Positions 36,774 through 45,541 are shown, counted from the stretch's first letter. The stretch: 64,000 nt of DNA from Comamonadaceae bacterium OS-1 (GCA_027923965.1 AP026969.1:1116001-1180000), one strand, 5' to 3'. Notes: generated by a model not told the origin, from the letters alone. Translations and numbers: made by a program.

Positions 36774-36840
36774 CTGCTATTGAATATATAGCTTCTCTCG
36801 CTTATTCCATCAGCACGAACGGCCGGTTTTATTTAAATTT
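36774..36840 (-). repeat. Dispersed palindromic repeat, copy G
   Basis: Reads TGCTATTGAATATATAGC, TTCTCTCGCTTATTCCATCA and GCACGAACGGCCGGTTTTAT, reverse orientation, filling the gap between the convergent photolyase and lysR genes. Confidence 0.85.
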
Positions 36841-36846
36841 CAGTGC

Positions 36847-37770
36847 TCACCAAGGCCCCAGCGCGGCATCACCTTTCGCACGGTAGGGCGCAAACTGTTC
36901 CAGCAAGAAGTCCACCAGCACCCGGGTTTTGGCGGGCAGCCTGGGCTGGGCCTGGAACACCAGAAAGATGTCGGCGGCGGGCGGCTGCCAGTCGGGCAGT
37001 ACGGCCTGCAACTGGCCCGCGCGCAGCAGGGCTGCAGCCTCCCACTGCGAGCGCACCAGAATGCCGTGCCCGTCCAGCGCCCAGGCCAGCGCCGAGGGGC
37101 CGTCGTTGGTGGAGAGCGGGCCGCGCACTTTCACGCTCTCGCTGCGCGCGCCGTTCGACAGGTGCCAGGTGCCAAAGGTCTCGTCGCTCTCGCGGATGAA
37201 GATGCAGGCGTGCTGCGCCAGGTCGCGTGGCGTGGCGGGCGTGCCCGCGCGTTGCAGGTAGGCCGGGGCGGCGCACAGCAGGCGGCGGTTGTGCGCCAGC
37301 AGCCGGGCGGTCAGGCGGGCATCGGGTAGCTCGCCAAAGCGCACCAGCAGGTCAAAGCCTTGCTCCACCAGGCTCAAGGGCTGGGCCGACAGGTGCAGTT
37401 GCACCTCTACCTCGGGGAAGCTGCGGGCAAATTGCGACAGCGCGGGCACCAGGTGCTGGCGGCCAAAGCCCAGGGTGGCCCCCATGCGCACAGTGCCCTG
37501 CGGCGTGGCGCGGCTGCCGCTGACATTGCGCTCCAGGGCCCCCAGCGCTTCCAGCACCCGCGTGCCCTCCGTCAGATAGGTTTCGCCCTCGGGCGTGAGG
37601 CTGGTGCGCCGCGTGGTGCGGTTCAGCAGGCGCACGCCCAGCCGCCGCTCCAGGCCGGCCAGGCGCTTGCTGACGGCGGGCGGCGTGATGCCCAGCTGCT
37701 GCGCCGCCGCCGCCAGGCTGGGCTGCTGGGTCAGCAGCACAAAAAACGCCAGATCGGAAAATCCATCCAT
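36847..37770 (-). CDS. LysR-family transcriptional regulator
   Basis: 307 residues. The N-terminal winged helix is MDGFSDLAFFVLLTQQPSLA, then AAAQQLGITPPAVSKRLAGL, then ERRLGVRLLNRTTR. The C-terminal co-inducer domain contains VEVQLHLSAQPLSLVEQGFD. It is divergent from the TctC-dehalogenase-leuCD operon with a 102-105 bp gap, so it very probably controls that operon in response to its substrate. The gap is AT-rich with GCAATTATTG near its centre; no operator is certain. Confidence 0.92.
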   Translation of the reverse strand: MDGFSDLAFFVLLTQQPSLAAAAQQLGITPPAVSKRLAGLERRLGVRLLNRTTRRTSLTPEGETYLTEGTRVLEALGALERNVSGSRATPQGTVRMGATLGFGRQHLVPALSQFARSFPEVEVQLHLSAQPLSLVEQGFDLLVRFGELPDARLTARLLAHNRRLLCAAPAYLQRAGTPATPRDLAQHACIFIRESDETFGTWHLSNGARSESVKVRGPLSTNDGPSALAWALDGHGILVRSQWEAAALLRAGQLQAVLPDWQPPAADIFLVFQAQPRLPAKTRVLVDFLLEQFAPYRAKGDAALGPW

Positions 37771-37875
37771 GGTGATTGTTAACTTTTAAGACCGTAAGAA
37801 GTGAATTTGCAATTATTGTGTTTGATGGGTTCATGGATAGCATAGCCCTAACCCACACAACAACCGGAGACTTTG

Positions 37876-38856
37876 ATGCAACGCCGTCCCATCCTCACCA
37901 CGCTCGCGCTGTGCGCCCTGGCCCTGGCCATGGCCATGGCCAGCAGCGCCAACGCGCAAACCTACCCCGACCGCCCGATCAAGCTCATAGTGCCCTACGC
38001 CCCCGGTGGCAGTGCCGACCTGGTGGCCCGGCAGATCACCGACGAATGGGCCAAGGCCCTGGGCGGCACGGTGATTGTGGACAACCGGGCCGGGGCGGGC
38101 GGCAACCTGGGCGTGGATGCGGTGGCCAAATCGGCCCCCGACGGCTACACCATCGGCCTGCAGACCGTGTCGCTGGCGATCAACCCCGCGCTCAGTGCCA
38201 AGATGCCCTACGACACACTGAAAGACCTGGCCCCCATCGGCATGGTGGCCAGTTCGCAGCATGTGCTGGTGGTCAATAACAACCTGCCCGCCAAGGACGT
38301 GAAGGGCCTGATCGCCCTGCTCAAGGCCGGGCCCGGCAAGCACAGCTACGGCTCGGCAGGGGCGGGCAGCACCTTCCACATGTCGGCCGAGCTGTTCAAG
38401 GCGGTGGCGGGGGTGTCCATCCTGCACATTCCCTACCGGGGCGGCGGCCCGGCCCTGGTGGACACCATCGGCGGGCAGGTGGACATGAGCTTTCCGGTGC
38501 TGTCGGCCGCGCAGCAGCAGGTACAGGCGGGCAAGCTGCGGGCCCTGGGCGTGACCGGCTCCAAGCGCTCGGCATTGCTGCCGAATGTGCCCACCATTGC
38601 CGAGGCGGGGCTGCCCGGCTACAGCTTCGAAACCTGGTTCATCGTGTTTGCGCCCGCCGCCACCCCCAAACCCATCGTGGACAAACTCAACCAGGCGCTG
38701 AACCAGGCCCTGGGCGTGGCTGCGCTGAAAGAGCGCATGGCCCGCGACGGTTTCGACCCCATCCCCTCCACCCCCGCCCAGGCCGCCAGCCGCCTGCAGC
38801 AGGAAATGCCCCAATGGGCCAAACTCATCAAGGAGCGCGGCATCAAGGCCGATTGA
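37876..38856 (+). CDS. Bug/TctC-family periplasmic substrate-binding protein
   Basis: 326 residues. After the signal peptide (TLALCALALAMAMASSANAQ) comes TYPDRPIKLIVPYAPGGSAD, the hallmark of tripartite tricarboxylate transporter receptors. These bind carboxylates in the periplasm; TctAB membrane partners are not adjacent, as is usual in this family. ATG 37876 is used rather than TTG 37873. It is first in an operon with a dehalogenase-like hydrolase and LeuCD-like proteins, pointing to a carboxylic acid ligand. Confidence 0.92.
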   Translation: MQRRPILTTLALCALALAMAMASSANAQTYPDRPIKLIVPYAPGGSADLVARQITDEWAKALGGTVIVDNRAGAGGNLGVDAVAKSAPDGYTIGLQTVSLAINPALSAKMPYDTLKDLAPIGMVASSQHVLVVNNNLPAKDVKGLIALLKAGPGKHSYGSAGAGSTFHMSAELFKAVAGVSILHIPYRGGGPALVDTIGGQVDMSFPVLSAAQQQVQAGKLRALGVTGSKRSALLPNVPTIAEAGLPGYSFETWFIVFAPAATPKPIVDKLNQALNQALGVAALKERMARDGFDPIPSTPAQAASRLQQEMPQWAKLIKERGIKAD

Positions 38857-38858
38857 AC

Positions 38859-39764
38859 ATGTCCCACGATCCCCTTTTTCCCGGCTTCACCCGCCACGCG
38901 GTGCCCACCGACACCGGCATCCACATCCACACCGTGGTGGGCGGTAGCGGCCCGCCGCTGTTGCTGCTGCACGGCCACCCGCAGACCCATGCCATCTGGC
39001 ACAAGGTGGTGCCGGTGCTGGCGGCGCAGTTCCGCCTGGTGCTGTGCGACCTGCGCGGCTATGGCGATTCGTCCAAGCCTGCGGGCGATGCCGACCACGG
39101 CAACTACAGCAAGCGCGTGATGGCGCAGGACATGCTGCGGGTGATGCAGTCGCTGGGCCACGCCCGGTTCGATGTGCTGGCGCACGACCGGGGCGCACGC
39201 GTGGCGCACCGGCTGGCTGCCGACCACCCGCAGGCGGTGCAGCGCCTGGTGCTGCTGGACATTGCGCCCACCCTGGCCATGTACGCGCAAACCACCGAGG
39301 CCTTTGCCCGCGCCTACTGGCACTGGTTCTTTTTGATCCAGCCCGCGCCGCTGCCCGAGCGCCTGATCCAGGCCGACCCCACCGCCTACATCCGCGACGT
39401 GATGGGCAGCCGCAGCGCGGGCCTGGCCCCGTTTGACCCGCGCGCGCTGGCCGAGTACACCCGCGCGCTGGCCCTGCCGGGCACGGCCCATGGCCTGTGC
39501 GAAGACTACCGCGCCGCCGCCAGCATCGACCTGGACCACGACCGCGCCGATGTGGCCGCCGGGCACCGCCTGCCCATGCCGCTGCTGGCGCTGTGGGGCG
39601 CGCAGGGCGTGGTGCACCGCTGCTTCCAGCCGCTGGCCGAATGGCAGCGCGTGGCCGATGACGTACGCGGCGAGCCGTTGCCCTGTGGCCACTACATCGC
39701 CGAAGAAGCGCCCGAGGCCTTGCTGGCCAAGGTGCTGCCCTTCCTGGCCGGAGCCACGGTATGA
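38859..39764 (+). CDS. Alpha/beta hydrolase, haloacetate dehalogenase-like
   Basis: 301 residues. The HGHPQTHAIW oxyanion region is followed by the nucleophile elbow AHDRGARVAHRLA. Asp is the nucleophile with two Arg at the spacing seen in fluoroacetate dehalogenases (D-R-x-x-R). AYWHWFFLIQPAPLPERLI carries the His-Trp halide pair of that group, and the catalytic His is in CGHYIAEEAPE. The gene begins 2 bp after the TctC-type gene and overlaps leuC by 4 bp. A dehalogenase acting on a halogenated acid is likely; an epoxide hydrolase role is less so. Confidence 0.85.
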   Translation: MSHDPLFPGFTRHAVPTDTGIHIHTVVGGSGPPLLLLHGHPQTHAIWHKVVPVLAAQFRLVLCDLRGYGDSSKPAGDADHGNYSKRVMAQDMLRVMQSLGHARFDVLAHDRGARVAHRLAADHPQAVQRLVLLDIAPTLAMYAQTTEAFARAYWHWFFLIQPAPLPERLIQADPTAYIRDVMGSRSAGLAPFDPRALAEYTRALALPGTAHGLCEDYRAAASIDLDHDRADVAAGHRLPMPLLALWGAQGVVHRCFQPLAEWQRVADDVRGEPLPCGHYIAEEAPEALLAKVLPFLAGATV

Positions 39765-41188
39765 CCGCCCGCACCCTGTACCAAAAGCTAGTCGCCAGCC
39801 ACACTGTGGCGGTGCTGGACGCGCAGAACGTGCTTCTGTTTTGCGACCTGCACCTGATGAACGAATACACCAGCCCGCAGGCCTTTGCCGGGCTGCAGGA
39901 ACAAGGCCGTGGCGTGCCCATGCCGGGGCAGAACGTGGCCGTGGTCAGCCATGTCATTCCCACCACCCCCACGCAACCCAGCCAGTTGCGCCGCATCATC
40001 GATGCCGCCCCGGCCCTGCAAGCCAGCAACCTGCAGCGCAACTGCGTGCACTACGGCATCCCGCTGTTTGACACCAACGACGCGCTGCAGGGCATCGAGC
40101 ATGTGATCGCGCCCGAACACGGCATGGTGCGGCCCGGCATGGTGATTTTGTGCGGCGACAGCCACACCACCACCTACGGCGCGCTGGGGGCACTGGGCTT
40201 TGGCATCGGCACCTCGGAGGTGGAGCACGTACTGGCCACCCAGACCCTGGTGTACCGGCTGGCGCAAGACATGCGCATTTGCATCGACGGCGCGTTGCCA
40301 GCGGGCACCACCGCCAAAGACTTGATCCTGATGGTGATCGGCCAGATCGGGGCCCAGGGCGCGCGCGGCTTTGTGGTGGAGTTTTGCGGCAGCGCCATCG
40401 CAGCCTTGTCGGTCGAGGCGCGCTTTACCCTGTGCAATATGGCGGTGGAGGCGGGCGCGCGCGGGGCCCTGATCGCGCCCGATGCCACGGCCATCGACTA
40501 CGTGCTGGCCCGCGCGCCCGACATCCAGGGTGCGGTGCAAGATGGCGCGCTGGCGCACTGGGCCACGCTGCACAGCGACCCCGGCGCGGTGTTCGATGTG
40601 GAACACCACTTCGATGCCCGCAGCGTGGCCCCGCACGTCACCTGGGGCACCAGCCCCGACCAGGTGGTGGCCATCGACGGCACCGTGCCCCGACCCGAGG
40701 CCCAACCCGAAGGCCCGGTGCGCCGCAGCACCGAGCAGGCTTTGCGCTACACCGGGCTGGTGGCGGGCGCGGCCATTGCGGGCACGCCGGTGCAGCACGT
40801 GTTCATCGGCTCCTGCACCAACGCCCGCATCGAGGACCTGCGCGCCGTGGCCGCCGTGGTGCGCGGGCGGCATGTGGCTGCGGGCGTGCGGGCCATGGTG
40901 GTGCCGGGCTCGGGCGCGGTCAAGCAGCAGGCCGAGCGCGAGGGCATTGCCCAGTTGCTGCTGGACGCGGGCTTTGAGTGGCGGCAACCCGGCTGCTCGA
41001 TGTGCCTGGCGATGAACGGCGACCTGCTGGCACCCGGCGTGCGCTGCGCGTCCACCACCAACCGCAACTTCGAGGGCCGCCAGGGGCGCGGGGCCATCAC
41101 CCATTTGATGGGCCCGGCCATGGCCGCCGCCGCCGCCGTGACCGGCTGCATTACCGATGTCCGCACCCTGGAGCTGCACCATGGCTGA
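39761..41188 (+). CDS. leuC: LeuC-like hydro-lyase, large subunit (diverged paralogue)
   Basis: 475 residues. The aconitase-family [4Fe-4S] ligands are in GSCTNARIEDLRAV and in PGCSMC, and VILCGDSHTTTYGALGALGF is intact. The N-terminal segment reads CDLHLMNEYTSPQAFAGL where canonical LeuC has IDRHLVHE-TSPQAF, so the substrate pocket has changed. With no leuB and with a LysR, TctC and hydrolase as neighbours, it probably hydrates or isomerises another branched hydroxy-diacid (citramalate or dimethylmalate type) rather than isopropylmalate. ATGA overlap with the hydrolase gene. Confidence 0.85.
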   Translation: MTARTLYQKLVASHTVAVLDAQNVLLFCDLHLMNEYTSPQAFAGLQEQGRGVPMPGQNVAVVSHVIPTTPTQPSQLRRIIDAAPALQASNLQRNCVHYGIPLFDTNDALQGIEHVIAPEHGMVRPGMVILCGDSHTTTYGALGALGFGIGTSEVEHVLATQTLVYRLAQDMRICIDGALPAGTTAKDLILMVIGQIGAQGARGFVVEFCGSAIAALSVEARFTLCNMAVEAGARGALIAPDATAIDYVLARAPDIQGAVQDGALAHWATLHSDPGAVFDVEHHFDARSVAPHVTWGTSPDQVVAIDGTVPRPEAQPEGPVRRSTEQALRYTGLVAGAAIAGTPVQHVFIGSCTNARIEDLRAVAAVVRGRHVAAGVRAMVVPGSGAVKQQAEREGIAQLLLDAGFEWRQPGCSMCLAMNGDLLAPGVRCASTTNRNFEGRQGRGAITHLMGPAMAAAAAVTGCITDVRTLELHHG

Positions 41189-41813
41189 AAACACTTTGAT
41201 CGAAGGCCGCATGGCCGCCATCCGCACCGAAAACCTCGACACCGACCAGATCATGCCCAAGCAGTTTCTGCACGGCATCGACAAAGCCGGCCTGGCCCAG
41301 GGCCTGTTGTACGACCTGCGCTTTGACGGCCAGGGCCAGCCGCGCCCCGATTGCGTGCTGAACCAGCCCGCCTACGCCCCTACCCGGGTGCTGGTGGCCG
41401 GGGCCAATTTCGGCTGCGGCTCCAGCCGCGAGCACGCCGTGTGGGGGCTGCAGCAGTACGGCATCCAGGCGGTGATCGCGCCCAGCTTTGGCGAGATTTT
41501 TTACTCCAACGCCATGAACAACCGCCTGCTGCTGGCCATGCTGCCGCAGGCGCAGATCGACGCGCTGGCCCAGGATGCCGACCAGCACGGCACGGTGCAG
41601 ATCGACGTGCAGGCCATGCGGGTGCGCAGCGCCAGCGTGGAAGCCGCCTTTGCCTTAAGCGACCGGCACCGCCAGATGTTTCTGGAAGGGCTGGATGTGA
41701 TCGGCCTGTCGCTCACTTACCAGCCGCAGATCCAGGCTTTTGCCGCGCAGCACTGGCAGCAGCACCCGTGGCTGCGCGATGTGGCGGCCCGCACGCGCCA
41801 GCGCTTGGGATGA
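41181..41813 (+). CDS. leuD: LeuD-like hydro-lyase, small subunit
   Basis: 210 residues. NLDTDQIMPKQFL, then GANFGCGSSREHAVWGLQQY, then GIQAVIAPSFGEIFYSNAMN, is the LeuD swivel-domain signature. It forms the heterodimer with the preceding large subunit; the start ATG 41181 overlaps that stop by 8 bp. It ends the operon and is followed immediately by repeat copy H. Confidence 0.93.
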   Translation: MAENTLIEGRMAAIRTENLDTDQIMPKQFLHGIDKAGLAQGLLYDLRFDGQGQPRPDCVLNQPAYAPTRVLVAGANFGCGSSREHAVWGLQQYGIQAVIAPSFGEIFYSNAMNNRLLLAMLPQAQIDALAQDADQHGTVQIDVQAMRVRSASVEAAFALSDRHRQMFLEGLDVIGLSLTYQPQIQAFAAQHWQQHPWLRDVAARTRQRLG

Positions 41814-41814
41814 G

Positions 41815-41879
41815 TTGATATAAAAAGTGCCTCCAGCGCTTATTTGATAAGCGTGAAAAGCTATAAATAATATAGCAAA
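41815..41879 (+). repeat. Dispersed palindromic repeat, copy H
   Basis: Reads TTGATATAAAAAGTGCCTCC, AGCGCTTATTTGATAAGCGT and GAAAAGCTATAAATAATATA, with a perfect CGCTTAT/ATAAGCG inverted repeat. It starts 1 bp after the leuD stop. Confidence 0.92.
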
Positions 41880-41955
41880 CTCAGCGTTGACCCCATCCCG
41901 TTACCATGCTTGGCGCGGCTGCCAGGGGGTGGCCATGCCATAAAGGAACATGGGA

Positions 41956-43353
41956 ATGGGCAAGCTAGAAGGCGCACGCCTGCGCTGGGTGATGTACCTG
42001 GTGACCGGCGCGATGTTCATGGAGGTGCTGGACGGCAACATCATCGCCACCGCCTTGCCCGACATGGCGCGTTCTTTCGGCGTGCAGGCGGTGCAGCTCA
42101 ACCTGGCCATGAGCGCCTACCTGCTGGCGCTGGGCGTGTTCATCCCCGTCAGCGGCTGGATCGCCAACCGCCTGGGCCCGCGCCAGGTATTCGCTTGCGC
42201 GATTGCCGGTTTCACGCTCACCTCGGTGGCCTGCGGGCTGGTGACGGACCTGCACGCCTTCATCGCGCTGCGGGTGCTGCAGGGGGCCAGCGGCGCACTG
42301 ATGGTGCCGGTGGGGCGCTTGCTGGTGCTGCGCCACACGCCGCAGGCCGGGCGCATGGCGGCCATGTCCAACCTGGTGTGGCCCGCGCTGGTGGCCCCGG
42401 TGCTGGCGCCGCCGCTGGGCGGCTTTATCGTGGCCCACGCCAGCTGGCACTGGATTTTTTTCCTCAACGTGCCTTTGGGGCTGGTGGCTTTTGGCCTGGC
42501 GCTGTGGCTGATCCCGAAGCTGGAGCCCGAAGCCCGCAAGCCCTTCGACTGGACCGGCTTTGTGCTGTGCGGTGCGGGCATGTTTGCCCTGCTGGGCGGG
42601 CTGGAGCAACTGGCCAACGCGGTGGATGCGGTCAACCTGTTGACGTGTGTGGGCGGCGTGCTGCTGCTGGTGGCCGCTGTGCGGCATTTCCGCCGGGCAG
42701 CCAGCCCGATGCTGGACCTGGCACCGATGCGCATCCCTACCTTCCGCGCGGCCATGGTGGGCGGCTCCATCTCGCGCATGGGCATCAGCAGCCTGCCGTT
42801 TTTGCTGCCCTTGATGTTCCAGCTCGGGCTGGGCATGGATGCCCTGCAGTCGGGCCTGTGGCTGCTGGTGATGTTTGCGGGCAACCTGGGGATGAAAACC
42901 GTGACCACGCCCATCCTGCGGCGCTTTGGCTACCGCCCGGTGATGCTATGGAACGGGGTGCTGGCGGCGCTGTGTCTGGCCTCGTGGGCGCTGGTGGGGC
43001 CCGCCACGCCCGCCGCCGTGTTGGTGCCGATGCTGTTTGTGAGCGGCATGACGCGCTCGATGCAGTTCACCAGCCTGAGCACCATCGCCTTTGCCGATGT
43101 GCCCGAGCGGCAGATGGCCGATGCCAACGGGCTGTTCAACGTGGTTTCGCAGGTCAGCATGGCGGCGGGCATCACGCTGGGGGCGATGGCGATACGACTG
43201 GGCCAGGGGCTGGTAGGCCACGTGGATGTGGCGGCGGTGGAATACAAGGTGGCTTTTGTGGTGGCTGCTGCGTTTGCCCTGGCGGGGTTGCTGGGCACAT
43301 TGCGGCTTCCCAAGGGGGCGGGCGACCATTTCATCGCGCGCAAGCGGGGCTGA
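41956..43353 (+). CDS. DHA2-type MFS efflux transporter
   Basis: 465 residues with about fourteen membrane helices. RWVMYLVTGAMFMEVLDGNI, then IATALPDMARSF, is the EmrB/QacA motif C region, and LQGASGALMVPVGRLLVLRH is motif-A-like. It would export a hydrophobic or acidic compound by proton antiport. ATG 41956 has AAAGGAA at 7 bp; ATG 41950 is too close to it. No regulator or membrane-fusion protein is adjacent. The gap before it holds copy H. Confidence 0.88.
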   Translation: MGKLEGARLRWVMYLVTGAMFMEVLDGNIIATALPDMARSFGVQAVQLNLAMSAYLLALGVFIPVSGWIANRLGPRQVFACAIAGFTLTSVACGLVTDLHAFIALRVLQGASGALMVPVGRLLVLRHTPQAGRMAAMSNLVWPALVAPVLAPPLGGFIVAHASWHWIFFLNVPLGLVAFGLALWLIPKLEPEARKPFDWTGFVLCGAGMFALLGGLEQLANAVDAVNLLTCVGGVLLLVAAVRHFRRAASPMLDLAPMRIPTFRAAMVGGSISRMGISSLPFLLPLMFQLGLGMDALQSGLWLLVMFAGNLGMKTVTTPILRRFGYRPVMLWNGVLAALCLASWALVGPATPAAVLVPMLFVSGMTRSMQFTSLSTIAFADVPERQMADANGLFNVVSQVSMAAGITLGAMAIRLGQGLVGHVDVAAVEYKVAFVVAAAFALAGLLGTLRLPKGAGDHFIARKRG

Positions 43354-43383
43354 GAAGTTGCAGGTCTGCCGCAGTGCGCACCG

Positions 43384-43929
43384 TCAGCAGCGCATGCGGA
43401 ACTGCTGGTCGCGTGACTGCTTGCGCTCGTTGGCCACCCAGTCCATGTACTGCCCGTTTCCCCCGGCGCGGGCCATTTGGTCCAGGTAGCGGATGCGCGC
43501 ATCCAGGGCGGTGCACTGCGATGCCTTGCTTGGTGCGGTGGACTCGATGCGGGTTGTTTGTTCGGGTGGAGCTGCCAGAACTGCACTTTTCGCCCGTTGG
43601 CCTTGGGCCATTTGCACTTGTTGGTCAAACAGCATCCCCGAAGGCACGGATTCCATGCGCTCGACCAGGGCACTGCGTTGGCTGCAGTGCTCCAGCGCCC
43701 AGAACTGTCCACCACCGTAGCTTTGGCACAGGTACAGCGTGGTCGTCCCCGCAGCCCCGCCCTGTGCGCTGAGTGCGGGCGACGAGTCCACCGACCGGCC
43801 GCCAGCGCAGGGGGCACTGCTGTAGGTGTTGCCACAGCGGTAGACCTGGGCGTGCAGGCCGCTGGACAGGGCCAGGAAGGCGAGGGTGGCGAAGGTCGCG
43901 AAGTGGAGCATGGGCTTTGAATGGTACAT
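43384..43929 (-). CDS. Secreted DUF4124-like protein
   Basis: 181 residues from ATG 43929 (an inner ATG at 43911 is also possible). The signal peptide FATFATLAFLALSSGLHA is followed by QVYRCGNTYSSAPCAGG, the DUF4124-like front seen in many betaproteobacterial periplasmic proteins. The C-terminal half is charged, with ALDARIRYLDQMARAGG. Function unknown. It is divergent from higBA, and its upstream region overlaps the higBA promoter. Confidence 0.7.
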   Translation of the reverse strand: MYHSKPMLHFATFATLAFLALSSGLHAQVYRCGNTYSSAPCAGGRSVDSSPALSAQGGAAGTTTLYLCQSYGGGQFWALEHCSQRSALVERMESVPSGMLFDQQVQMAQGQRAKSAVLAAPPEQTTRIESTAPSKASQCTALDARIRYLDQMARAGGNGQYMDWVANERKQSRDQQFRMRC

Positions 43930-43944
43930 GCGGGTTGTGTTTGA

Positions 43945-43964
43945 TCCCAATTTGGGACTAAAAT
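43945..43964 (+). promoter_or_regulatory. higBA promoter and operator
   Basis: TCCCAA-T-TTGGGA (43945-43957) is a perfect inverted repeat lying between TTGTGT (possible -35, 43935-43940) and TAAAAT (43959-43964). HigA would bind it and block transcription. The -10 ends only 6 bp before the higB ATG, so the mRNA is probably leaderless. Confidence 0.65.
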
Positions 43965-43970
43965 TGCGCC

Positions 43971-44273
43971 ATGCACTTAGTTTCTACGCCACCGTTGCTG
44001 GCTTTTTACACAAAGCATCCCCTCGCAAAACAGGCGTTACTCACTTGGTGCAGTGAGGTGAAGCGTGCGGAATGGAAGCAACCGGCAGACATCAAGGTCC
44101 AATTTGCAACGGCCAGCATTTTGAAAGATCGCCGGGTTGTGTTCAACATCAAAGGTAATGACTACCGCGTGGTGGTGGCCATTGCCTACAACACGGGATT
44201 TGTCTACGTGAAGTTTGTTGGCACGCATGCCGAGTACGACATCATCAATGCAGAAACCATTGAACTGGCTTAA
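43971..44273 (+). CDS. higB: HigB-type mRNA interferase toxin
   Basis: 100 residues with the HigB_toxin (RelE superfamily) signature WKQPADIKVQFATASILKDR, then RVVFNIKGNDYRVVVAIAYN, and the C-terminal FVGTHAEYDIINAETIEL with the catalytic-region His. It cleaves mRNA in the ribosome until bound by HigA. Toxin-before-antitoxin order is typical of higBA. Confidence 0.94.
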   Translation: MHLVSTPPLLAFYTKHPLAKQALLTWCSEVKRAEWKQPADIKVQFATASILKDRRVVFNIKGNDYRVVVAIAYNTGFVYVKFVGTHAEYDIINAETIELA

Positions 44274-44291
44274 GGGCCACGGAGCTTAACC

Positions 44292-44678
44292 ATGAACATC
44301 CATCCCATTCATACAGAAGCTGACTACCAAGAGGCTCTGAAAAAAGTGTCCGCCCTGGTGGACAAAGACCCAGAGCGCGGCACACGCGATGGCGACATGC
44401 TGGAAATTCTGGGCATGCTGGTGGCTGCCTATGAGGCCAAGCATTACCCCATGGAGTCGCCCGATCCCGTCGAGGCCATCAAGTTCCGGATGGAGCAGCA
44501 GGGGCTCAAGCCCAAAGATTTGGCCCCCATGATTGGCCAGGTCAACCGTGTGTACGAGGTGCTGGCCGGAACGCGCCAGCTCACGCTGCCCATGATTCGG
44601 CGACTTCACCAAGGTTTGGGTATTCCGGCAGAGGTGTTGATTGCTGAATCTGATGGGCACTTTGCCTTGGCCGCCTAG
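44292..44678 (+). CDS. higA: HigA antitoxin
   Basis: 128 residues. An N-terminal helical part (MLEILGMLVAAYEAKHYPME) is followed by an HTH domain, VEAIKFRMEQQGLKPKDLAP, then MIGQVNRVYEVLAGTRQL. It neutralises HigB and represses the operon, most likely at the palindrome 43945-43957. It lies 18 bp after higB. Confidence 0.94.
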   Translation: MNIHPIHTEADYQEALKKVSALVDKDPERGTRDGDMLEILGMLVAAYEAKHYPMESPDPVEAIKFRMEQQGLKPKDLAPMIGQVNRVYEVLAGTRQLTLPMIRRLHQGLGIPAEVLIAESDGHFALAA

Positions 44679-44716
44679 CCTTCGTCGGGCCGTACTGTTT
44701 GCCCCAATGATTTAAG

Positions 44717-44774
44717 CGGAAAACGCCCCTACCGCCCATCCCACGGGCGTAAGAAGCTATTTATTCGATAGCAA
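44717..44774 (+). repeat. Dispersed palindromic repeat, copy I (diverged)
   Basis: Reads GGAAAACGCCCCTACCGCCC, ATCCCACGGGCGTAAGAAGC and TATTTATTCGATAGCAAC. The stem has changed to CCGCCCATCCCACGGGCG-like arms while the AAGCTAT...ATAGCAA end is kept. Confidence 0.7.
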
Positions 44775-44791
44775 CCTAACCCGCCACCAAA

Positions 44792-45541
44792 TTACTTCAC
44801 CAGCGGCCGCACGGTCGTAAACCCGCCATCCACCGCAATCACCTGCCCCGTGATGCGCGCTGCACCATCGCTGAGCAGCCAAGCCATGGCATCGGCCACC
44901 TGCACCGCCGTCTGCACGCCGCCCAGCGGGTACTGCTTGCCTGCACCTTCGCGCATCGCGTCCATGCGCAGCATGCCTGCGGTCATGGGGGTGTCGGTCA
45001 TGCCGGGGGCTACCACGTTGATGCGCAGGCCCTGGGGGGCGTAGGTGGCGGCGGCGCTGCGGGCCAGGGCTTCGATGCCGCCTTTGGCAGCGGCAATGGC
45101 CTCGTGGTTGGCCACGCCGATGCGCGAGACCACGCTGGAGGCCAGCACCGCCGCACCGGGCAACTTGGCCACGCGCAGGGCTTCCACCCAGGCTTGCAGC
45201 ATGAAGAAGGCACTGTCCAGATTGATGCGCATGACTTCGCGGTACTGGGCTGCGGTGCTGCGGTGCAGGGGTGTGATCAAGGTGCTGCCGACGCAATGGG
45301 CCAGCAACGTGGGTGCGGCGCCCAGATGGGCTACGCACGCGGCGATCGCCTCGGCGGCACCTTCGGGCGTGGTGGTGTCGGCGGCAATACAGGCGTCGGC
45401 TTCTACGTCGGCCAGCGTGGCGGCATCGCGGCCTACCGCGGCGACGCGGTGGCCTGCCAGGCGCAACTGGGCGACGACTTCACGGCCTATGCCACCGCGT
45501 GCGCCGGTCACCAGTGCGATCTGGGGAGATGTGGTTGTCAT
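44792..45541 (-). CDS. SDR-family protein lacking the catalytic Tyr
   Basis: 249 residues. The Rossmann motif TGARGGIGREVV and the NN-like helix region are present, and the C-terminal TDTPMT and GQVIAVDGGF are normal. The active site reads VLASSVVSRIGVANHEAIAA, then AKGGIEAL. The Ser and Lys are kept but the Tyr of YxxxK is Ile. ATG 45541 is used; it lies inside the 3' end of the upstream photolyase gene (62-bp overlap). It is the last gene of the HiPIP-photolyase operon. It may be a non-canonical reductase or a binding protein. Confidence 0.85.
   Translation of the reverse strand: MTTTSPQIALVTGARGGIGREVVAQLRLAGHRVAAVGRDAATLADVEADACIAADTTTPEGAAEAIAACVAHLGAAPTLLAHCVGSTLITPLHRSTAAQYREVMRINLDSAFFMLQAWVEALRVAKLPGAAVLASSVVSRIGVANHEAIAAAKGGIEALARSAAATYAPQGLRINVVAPGMTDTPMTAGMLRMDAMREGAGKQYPLGGVQTAVQVADAMAWLLSDGAARITGQVIAVDGGFTTVRPLVK

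Noticed and set aside
41910..43772. A 620-residue plus-strand frame overlapping the MFS gene
   Set aside because: Arg/Gly/Ala-rich shadow frame without any motif; the transporter in another frame has clear membrane helices and signature motifs.
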